Shown: in pieces, positions 52,401 through 62,800 of the stretch | How positions within the stretch are numbered: position 1 is the stretch's first letter | Layout of the letters: each line of letters starts with the position of its first letter | DNA from: Undaria pinnatifida | Taxonomy: Eukaryota > Sar > Phaeophyceae > Laminariales > Alariaceae | DNA length: 64,000 bases | Reading direction: 5' to 3' | NCBI GenBank assembly: GCA_012845835.1 | Contig: JABAKD010000022.1 | Location: 437,501-501,500, forward strand | The notes under the pieces: model-generated | The model's input: only the letters and a program-made list of their open reading frames with translations | What the model was told of the DNA's origin: nothing | The model's database searches: none | Position numbers and translations under genes: made by a program

Positions 52401-53806
52401 GCTCCAGCCGGTCCTCACGCAAGAGCACACCACCCCCATCGGGTGCTGAACAACCCCCCCCATCGCCTCGCCCGCCGTACTGGAAACCCCCCCATCTTCT
52501 TCTGTGGGAAAACTCATGTTTTCTTGACCGTTAACATTAGGGGATACAGAGGCAGTGTTGGTGTTGGTGTTGGGGTCGGCAGAAGTGGTTGTTGTGGTAG
52601 ATGTAGCGGCTAGACGGGCTGAGGAAGCCGTATCGGCACCGGGGAACTGCACGAGGATAAGCTTCTCCGCCGTCTCGAAAGAGTTTTCCGCTACCTTGGA
52701 AGGGATGCCCATTGGGAGTTCTTTCGCCACCTGGAAATCGGTCGGCGACGGTGGTGGTGGGAGGCGGGGGTGGACTGACTTCATGCATGGCCGTGGGCGT
52801 ATCATAGAGCGGGGGGGGTCGTGATGGTGGTGGTAGTGTTGGGTGGCAGTGGTGTTGTTGGTATGGGGGAGAGGGTGTTCGTGGTTGTGGTGGTGGTGGT
52901 GGTGGTGGTGGTGGCAGCAGCTGTGGTGGCGGTGGTGGTGGTAGTGGTAGTGGTAGTGGTGGTGGTGGCGGTGGTGGCGGTGGCGGTGGTGGTGTTGTTC
53001 TGTTCTTGATGGTAGTGTCGGCGGTAGTGATGGTGATGGTGATGGTGGTAATCGTAGTGGTGGTGATTGTGGTTCAATATTGTATTTGTTGGCGACAGAC
53101 GTAATACCGTAAATGCTAGATTTGTCGGCTTCAGACGTGATACCCGGTAAGTCTCGGTGGTGTAACACGTCAGCCACACGTACGTACGTGACTGGTACTA
53201 CTTCATTCGTGACGGAGCGCTACCGATATTCGTTGCATCGCCTCCGCGAAAAAAACAATTGAAAAAAATCAAGAATTATTCCCCAATAGTATCCCCCAAT
53301 ACTGTCGTCGTACATACCAGGCATTAACCAGTACCTGCACGTATCGTCTCAACAGTGTCAATGCAACCTACAACAAACTAAAATTAACTACCCCTCTACA
53401 ACGTAAAAAATATACCAACATCTGCACGCGCCGCCTGCCCGAAACAAATAACCAATTACTCATTGCGGGCTAACCACGCGCGATCCGTGCTACGACATGA
53501 GTAGCACGTTTTGCCTAAACATTTCTGAACGATGGAGCTCCTTAACATACTAGAAAAAATGTCGGTTCATTAGGCTGCTTGTTCAGTTTACAAAAGAAAA
53601 AAAAAACGAACTCCTCTTAGTCGAAGAGGCTCAGGAAAAAAACGAAGCCGAGCGTCCATCGTAGCACACGCCAGAAAACTCAGGGAACCTGTTCTAGATC
53701 GCTGGAGCCGCAGCATACGCCCACTGCCGCCGATCATACGCCCCCCGCCGCCTACCGCAACGAACGCGGACAACTTGACAGATACAAAAACAAAATCCTA
53801 CCAAAT

Positions 53807-53840
<34 letters not shown>

Positions 53841-56800
53841 TACACCATACAAAATGCTTGCCTGCAGTAAGAGCGATGCCGCCGACGAATTTCCGTGCAG
53901 CAAGAGCAGTCTCAACCTCTTCGACGCCACCGTCGAGCGTCCCCTCCCCCCTGCCCCCATCCGGCCTCTCCCTGCGCCACCAACTCCCTCGCTGCCTACA
54001 CTCGCAAGCGGCGTCGCTCCATCGTCTGCAACAGCACCCTCGCCGCGAGAGCCGCTCACTCCCGTCGAAACCCCGGGGTTGCCGCTGCTCCCGAGCGACC
54101 ATGAAACAAAAGGGGTACCACTAAATTGTAGGTTTCGGGGAGACAACGTAGGTACTGAATTGAAAATAAACAAAATCGACACCCTTAACACGGGTTGCGT
54201 GATAGTTTCATGGAACGAAATACTAGGTGGGCATGTTAGTTTCAGCTTTTGTCCCTCTCAATACGGGTTATATAGTGTCAGTGCGAAAAGTGATATGGAC
54301 CGAAATCGCTCGCCCATGGTAAAAATGTCCTGCTGACCCTGCCAGCATCCAGGGGAGCTGCATCAGTTCAAGCAGTAACAATAGTACATCTGCAAAAACG
54401 CGCGACAGAGTATCACGCAGCTTTCAAAGATGAGTATCGACCATTACATTTATCGAAGTTTCAGCTGACGTACTTGAAGAATTTTTATAAAACGTAGACC
54501 GGGGTACAGTAGCAGCACATGCATACCAAAACCAATCTACAATACAGGAACGAGTAAAGCAATGTAAAACACACAAAATACAAGAACAGTACAGCATATT
54601 GGTATGTTTATACCATGCAGCACAATACTATTAATAATCACTTACAGTAAGGCACGGACACCCGGTGTGCTGGGTGTCGACGGGAAGATACAACGATTGA
54701 ACGCGGACAAGAACCACAGCAAAACATCCAGCTCATCGCATGAAAATCACAAACAAAACACAAATAACATCGTTACATAACAGGACAAAATATAATATAG
54801 AAAAACATACCACCAGGGTAAGGCATACGCCGTATCCCCCACCCCCCCCACTGCCTCAACTCCCACCCCTACGCCGTCGTCAACCAACTCGAGGTCCGGA
54901 TCAGCCTCCCCGTGCCCCCCTCAACCCCATCCTCCACCTGACCCCCTTTACCCCTACCTTAAGGCAAACAAAAACACGCAAGCATACTCCGGGGGGTCAA
55001 AACCATAACGCCGTAGCCCCCCCCCCGCCCACCCATCTCACCTGGCACCGTCATCGTCCAACTCGAGGTCTGGATCAGCCTCTCCCCCTCCACCGTCAAC
55101 CCCTCCCTCCACCCGACCCCCGGCCCCCACAGCCGACGATGCTGCTGCTGCTGCCGCCGAAGTCCCGAGTGATCGCGCCAACAGCTTGGAAGGCGTTGCC
55201 ATCGGGGAGGCGGGGAGGATACCCTCCGCCATCAAAGCGTCGTACTGCTGCTGGATTTCGTCCAGGCACTGGATGGAGTTGGAGTTGAGCAGATGACGGT
55301 ATGCGCGGAGAAATGGTGTTGTCAGTGTTGGGAAAATGAGCCGTGGTGTAAAAAACCCCGTCGGACTTGGATTATTCGGATTGGGCAAGATGCGCAACAA
55401 CACCAACACCAACGCCACCAACACCAACACCGACGCCACCACCACCACCACCACCACCACCACCAACACCAATACTAACACCAACACCAACACCAACACC
55501 AACACCAACTCCACATCGCCGCCACTACCACATCACCCCCAACACCGACACCAACCCCAACACTAACACCACCACACACAACAGCAGCAATTCGACAAAG
55601 AAAAGTGCAATATCTATCACAGCATGAGCCACATCCATACCCCACCTGTTGCAGAAGGCCAGCAGCACACCACGGGAGGGCTGACCCTAACGACGCCACC
55701 GCGACCGCAGCCTCGAAGCGAACGCCATAGCTAGGGTGCGCCAGCAGCGCCGAAAGCGACGCCGCCAGCGTGTCCTGGGACAAGGCCGGAAAGGAGTTGG
55801 ACGGGCACACGAACAAAGAAAAAAGGAACGAACATTCCGAGAAAAGTACTCACGAAGGTTTGGTAGGAACCAAAAATTTCCAGAAATTTCTTCGAGTAAG
55901 GTTTACAACTCGCAAATTGTTTGGACCGGCACACGATGATCATAAGAACGAAAATTCGAAGAAATTTTCTTCAGGTGGGTTGACAACCCGGAAGCGTTTG
56001 GACGGGCGCTCGACGATCGTAGGACCGAACATAACATTCCGAAGACAGTTCTTCAGGAAGGTTGGAAACGCGATACTGATGGACGCGTGGCACAATATAG
56101 AGGTCGCGCTTTTGGGGGGATTTTCGTTTCTGAACGACGGGGTTCCTTAATCCAAAATCGTAGTAAATTCCAACTTTTTTCAATCCTATTTATTTTTTAA
56201 ACCTATTAATAGGCCATGGGATGTTGTGGATGTTGTTCATCACAAAAGCACTTTCAGCTTTGCCCTGCAATATTAATCAATCAGTTTGTGGGTAAGGTTC
56301 AGAGCTCCTCAAGCCAAGACCATTGCGGGGAAAAAAGTGCTCCATGTTACACAGTTTCTCTTCGAGGGTATCAACAACTTCAAGTCACCAGAAACTTCGC
56401 ATAGACACATGTTACGGCAGAAAAAAACGCACCAACTTTAGTCTTGTAGAGATGCACTACTTTTTTCCCGAGGCGCTTCAATTGGGGATTTTTTTCGCCT
56501 TCGGAGGCAAAGCTGGTTCTAAGAAAACTGAAAGTGCAACCATGGTGGTGAACAAGCCCATGGCCTAAATTCGTCGAACTCACGGCTGACGTCCTTGGAA
56601 TATTTTTTATGAAACAAAACAGATCGAAAAAAAAATAATCAATTTACAACCATGTAGGGTTAAGGGGCCCGAAGAATTAAAAAAAAATCAACAACCAAAA
56701 ACCGCTACCTCGATTGTAGAAGGCGTCCATACCACTCACTCACTACCGTACTGCCAGTTCCTGTCAACGTGATGGCAGCGCGGGTCTCGACCAGGAGAAA

Positions 56801-59800
56801 GACAAGAGCAAACGAAACAAAAGATAGGCCAAGAGGGGGATTCAAACGGTACAGGCAAGATGGTGGCGCGCTGTATCCGTGATCGACCGCATGAAAGCCC
56901 AAACAATGTGTTTGGAGACTCCGCATACCCAAAGAGAGCAACGCAATACAAACAAGAACAAAAAAAAACACGACACGTCCGTGATCGACGCACTAACATG
57001 CCAAACGCGAAACAATCCACACACACACCAAAAAGAGAAATGCAGCAATAAAAAGAAACAAGAATCAACGGCGAGCTCCGACAAAAAAACGCTGGTGGTC
57101 AAAACAAACTTGTCCCTTGAATCTTCACCCTGACATACTTCCTAGGCGGTTGGGAGTGGCGTATGCGACTTGGCCCAGGGTCGACAAAATTGCTGAACGT
57201 TTGACAACTACACACACGCGACGAGACGAGCACCACCCACCTTGAGAGCTTCGCATGCCTGCCCGAGGGCTCGCGTCAGGTGGCTCAGCTCCACCAAGCA
57301 CACCTGAACGGAGTCGTAGGCAGTCAAGGGATGAGCGTCAAATCGACTTGAGAGGAAAAACAACGAAATTAATGAAATAATCAACGCAACAATGATCATT
57401 ACAGCATCGGTCACGTGTACAACACTAAAAAGACGAACAACAACAACAACAACAGCAACAACAACAGCAACATCACCACCAACACCAACACCTCACCACC
57501 TCACCACCAACACCAACACCTCACCAACACCTCATCAACACCAACACCAAACGCCCCCCCCCCCCAAATTTAGACACCACAAAACAACACCGCGTCAACC
57601 AAGACCCTCCTCTAACCCCTCAACCCCCGTCCCCCCAACTCCCTCGCCTGTATCTGGTGCTCATTGAACAGCGGTGGAAACCCCGCCGTGGGGGGGGCGG
57701 ACCCCGCGATCTTAGACAAAATCTGGAGCATCTCTCTCGCGACAAGCTGCTGAGCCAGCTCCGGCAGCGGGGCGCTGATCCCTTCCCTCACCATGTACTC
57801 CACCGCGGTTCGGACCTTTAGAGAGTGGGGTCCATTGTTTTGCGTGCGTGTTAGTGCGTGCATGTGTGAGCCATGTGTCCATGGTTTGGTGGGCGAATGG
57901 TTTCGCAACTGGTGTGGGTGTGCGTGTGGGTGTACGCGCGCGTCCATCCACGCGAGTCCACGCTTAGCGTATCCCTTCAGACACCGTGTATTCCACCATC
58001 TCCTGGACCTTTTGGAGCATGCCTCCATGAGTTAGAAAACAGTACATAGGACGCGACGGCACGAACACTTCCCCCTCCAAAAATAAAACCGCTTCACCTC
58101 ACCCCCCCCTCCCCCAAGGCAAGCTGTCGGTATCCAGCAGATCCAAAACCGCCCCGGTCCTCACGAGATATAGCACCAAGTAGCCTGCCACTGCAGTGAT
58201 GGTGATCTACTTGACAATTGTACTGAATTGAGAACAGTGACCATCAATTAAATACAGCATCAACTGTTTTCTGCTGGTATAGCGTTGGCGCGTTCATCCC
58301 AGCTCGACCGAAAGATAACTAAAAAAAAAACAGCGCTTGGTGTCACCACTCCCGTCCACCCCGCCCCAACTACAGAAGGCTACCAGACAATAACGCCTGA
58401 AAAAAAACTTGAAGCGTATGGTAACCCCCCAGAAGATTACCAGGTACACTATAAGCATTCGTCAATCCCCCTCCAAACGAAAGCCTCCACCCACCACTCC
58501 CGTCTCCCCAGCCCCCTGAGGCAAGCGATCGGTGTCCAGCAGGTCCAAAACCGCCCCGATCAGCTTCGGCACGGTGCTCGAGTTGACTCTCTGCAGCATG
58601 TACGGCCGCTTCCACAGACACACGAACGCCTCCGCAACGCCTGACAGATCATCAGACAGATCATCAGACAAATCCACCGCGATTTTCCACAATGGGCCCC
58701 GACATCAGACAGATCAGATAACCATTCCAAAAGGCTGCGAGTTGGACGACTACGCTACATATAATAGTATAGAATAAGCTACAAACTCGTCTGCCCTGGT
58801 CGGTTCTACTTGCCGGTTTACTTCCCAGGTGGCCAACGTTTTTCTGTTGTTTTGAAAAAAAATTTACCCCTTTTCTGCATGCGACATCGGCGAGATTTCA
58901 ATCCAAGCCAACCAACATATCCCAAGGGGGAAGATTGTACCTATAGCATACTAACAGCAAGTTGCCGACTAGGTACTACTTGCCTAGGTGATAAAATAAA
59001 TTCCAGCGATATTTGTATGTTGGTAAAAGGAGTTCCTCAATTTTTTTTTTGCATTTGCGGTAGAGGTAGCCCATTCTTTGCCAAAATGTTTCTGACTTAC
59101 GGGTCTCCTTCACGCGCCTACAACTGGGGAAACTCGTGTTTGGGGACAAAACTACTTGAAATTAGTGTAGGGAGGGGTTAACCAAAATCGTCGGAATACT
59201 GTCATTATTTTTTCGCAAAATACATACTTTTTGCACACACAGACCATGGGACGGTTTGTTCATCAGGTTGGTTGCGCTGTTGGTTTACTAGTTCACCAAA
59301 ACAAAATCAGTTTGTGGGTGACGCGTACCAACCATTGGAGCGATTTATCAAGCCAACGACCTCTACCTTAGCGTTGAATAAAAACAACAATGGTTGGTCC
59401 TAGACATCAACCCTGGCATGGAAAAAACAACAATGGTTGGTCCTGCATATCAACACTGGCATGGAAAAAACAACAGTGGTTGGTCCTACATATCAACCGC
59501 GGTTTTCCATCGTCGGCACGGCCACACACGTAGATTACGCTCGGTTGGCGACTGATCCCCCAAAGCCCGCGATTTTCTTTAACGAACGTTTCAAATGAAT
59601 CATCATCAGCATCATGGCATGAATCATGGCTCTGCTCCACACGAGGAGGCACGATGCTATGAAAAAAATATCTTCATACGAGTCGTATATGTTCTTGGTT
59701 GCAAAGGAAGGACTAGTAGCACTAGTAGGAATAGTAGGAATACTATCGAACGATGACTTCGGGATGGCAAGGGGCACCGCACCGTATTTCAGGAGGTACG

Positions 59801-62800
59801 GCCGGGAGCTGGTTTCAAACTAGCGATTTCGTCAAAGAAAAGATGGGGGACGGGGAGTACCGCAGAACGACTCCGGCCGGTGGTGGGTCAAGGCGTGGCA
59901 GTATGAAAAAAAACACACACGCTACTGAGACTGTACCGGTAACACCGTCCCGCAGCAAAATCAATGTTATAATTACGCCGCAGGAGTGTCAACCGTTTCA
60001 TTGCGCCGCAGCAATTTCAACATTGTAGTCGCGTCGCAGAATGGTCGATGGAATACTTGCGCCATATCAGTTTCAATACAAAAATTACGCCGCAGCAGTC
60101 AGTGCTATAATCGCGCCGCAGAGCTTCAACTGCTCTGATTGCGCCGCAGCAGCTTCAGCTTTTGAAGCGTTTTGATGTCGGCACACCAGAGACCAGAGCC
60201 AGTGTTTTATAACTTCGCAGAATTTTTTATATTCAGCGACGCCGCAGCAGGCAGATGGCCCCAAAATCTTTAATTGCACCCCACCATCTCCAATAAGCTG
60301 ATTGCACCGCATAATTTTCAATATTGTTTTGCGCCGCACCTGCTATGTACTCCCGGGAAGGAGTCGGGTTGATGGTGGCCCGTCGGAAGAGCTCGGAGAG
60401 GAACTGCACCACCTTGTCCGGCGTTAGCGAATCTCCCAGAGGGGGCATCTTGTGAGCGCGCGAGAAGGCAGAAAAGGGAAATAACGAGACAAGCAGTCGA
60501 AAAAAAACAAGAGAGGACGCACGCACGCGTACAATGACGCGATAATAAGGGCAACCTTTTTTAGCTCAATTAATAATTCAGACTGACGCGGCTAGTCAAC
60601 TGTGGAAGTACCCAATATCACTCGAGTCCCACTCGTGTTTTACAGTGCCATTCGCATTACTGCATACGACGAGCACGACAAGCTGAAAAGCGAGAACGCT
60701 GAACCCTACGCGCGATAAAAAATGAGCGCACGTACAGGGGGGGGGGAGGGAGGACACCTGTGACCACGGCTTGTCCAGAAGGTCCCTGAGGGTTAAACCT
60801 CTTACGAGTTGAGCTGGAGAGCAAAAGCGATGACTACCATACATCTCCTACTGATATAAGTACTTCGTACATACTGGTATATACTGGTATGGTATATAGA
60901 CGGGGGCCGCGATAGAGGCATACCTTGTTTTGGCTAAAGTCTTTTCTGAACGACGGGGCTCCTGAACCCAAAATCGTCGCAAAATTTCCATTTTGTATTC
61001 TTCAATACGATGCTTTTGTATACCAAGGCCACGGGTTTGATCATCACAAAAAGCACTTTCAGCATCATCAACTCAGTGTTCTTAGCCAACCATAAGAGCT
61101 CCTCAGGTGGAGAATCCCAGAAAAAGAATGAGGTCACGTCTACCGTAGCATGCATCCCGTACCCAATAGTGCCTAGGCCGTGGGCTTGTCCACCGAGTTG
61201 ACCAGCCAACCCCACGCTAGGGGTCCAGCGTATTCTAAATATTTTCTCAGCTCCTAACAGCAGGAGCTCAATGTCAACATCATCCATCATCAACCGATAC
61301 TACATGACTTCGAAGGCATTATGACGCGCAACCCGAGCAACACATCTATGCGCTAGTCCTGAACACAATGCTTTGTATACGCGGGAAAAAATCATACTAA
61401 CCCACAGTTCCACAGTTGAGACGAGCTCAGGCGGTCGGAAACGTTTTTTTGTCCAAGAAGACCAACCCGGGCAGCCGGGGGGTAACTCGAAGTCTTCAAA
61501 CACTTCTCTGCCTTATTTTTTGTTGTGTGCATGCATTTGCCTGGTACACAGCGTCTCAATCGAAGAGTCTAAAAAATTAGGTGAGAGACTCCACCGTACC
61601 ATGCATGGTATTAGCAACGAAACGTGCTTGCAGATTTGCAACACCGACTGTCCACGAAAACATGGTGCAACAACAGTGTTGGTAGCAGCAGCAGCAGCAG
61701 CAGGAGAACAACGCACGGATCGTTCTTTGGAACGTTCTTTGGAACGTTCTTTGGAACGTTCTTCCCTCGAAAGTGATGTTCGCTTCCCCATCTCCGGTCA
61801 TTCAACCGCGTTCCATACAGCTGTAGCGCGATGTGGCGGTATGGTGAAACGATAGTCGTTGCCTGTTACCTTTTTATCGGAGAGCTTGGACATGCCAACT
61901 TTCATTTCCGCTCCCATTTCCTTCAGCTTGGCGAACGTTTTTGACGCCGACGAGCCGCCGACGCCCCCTCCCTCGTCTTCTTCGTCATGATCCTACATAC
62001 ATCACGTCACGTCATAGCGCGACATGGCACGATATACAAAAATGAGCACAGTAAAAAACGACCATCTCGGTGCACGAAGTAGGATATGATTACTATGAGA
62101 AACGAGCATTTTGGTGCGCCAAATAAAAAGCACCTTATATATGAAAAGGGTTTTTGGTGCACGAAGTAATAAACACCGTATCATACAACAATAAAATAAA
62201 AGAGGAATCTGGTGCACGAAACAGTCAGCATCACATGCTTGAAGGAAGCGTTTTGATGCATGAAGTAAGCACATCATATCTACAGTTTTAGACGCCGATA
62301 TTCTGTCTGTGTACAGACGATCTTGCCACCCAGAGCATTTCAGTCAGGCCTCGCGTCATCGGTGAAGATAGAGGGTGGGCAACACAACCGGCAGAAGGCT
62401 TGGTCTCATGCCGTGCCGAGTCGTGGCCGTCGCGTACTGAGCATAGCCGACAACCCCAAAGACAGCGACTGCGGACGAAAATATAAGGGCCGTTTATGCT
62501 ATATTTATTCCCCAATGGTCTTTACATTTCCGTTCAAAGTGGTACGCCACACAGCATATCACAGCCCACACGAGGACATTTTTCACGGCCTCGCGATCCA
62601 GAGCGTCTCAGCCCCGCCGCAAGACATGGGTAGAGAGGCTTGGGGACCGGGGACACAACCAGTAGAACACAAAACGTAATAGGTCTCACGTCGCGCCGAG
62701 TCGTGGCTGTGGCGTGTTGGGCAATGCCGATAACTCCGAGGCAGTCCCCACAGCCATCGAGCAGCCTAGGTACCGGGTGACAATATTGAATTGCGATTCG

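Noticed and set aside
56705-56971. Candidate exon ending VSEWYGRLLQSR with GTAGCG donor
   Set aside because: Ends in phase 2 while the next exon needs phase 0, and alternative acceptors bring stops. Exon 6 joins exon 7 well without it.
60765-60810. Candidate exon LTLRDLLDKPWSQ with good donor
   Set aside because: The same sequence recurs at 34.1 kb as part of dispersed repeat D2; it is not required by phase.
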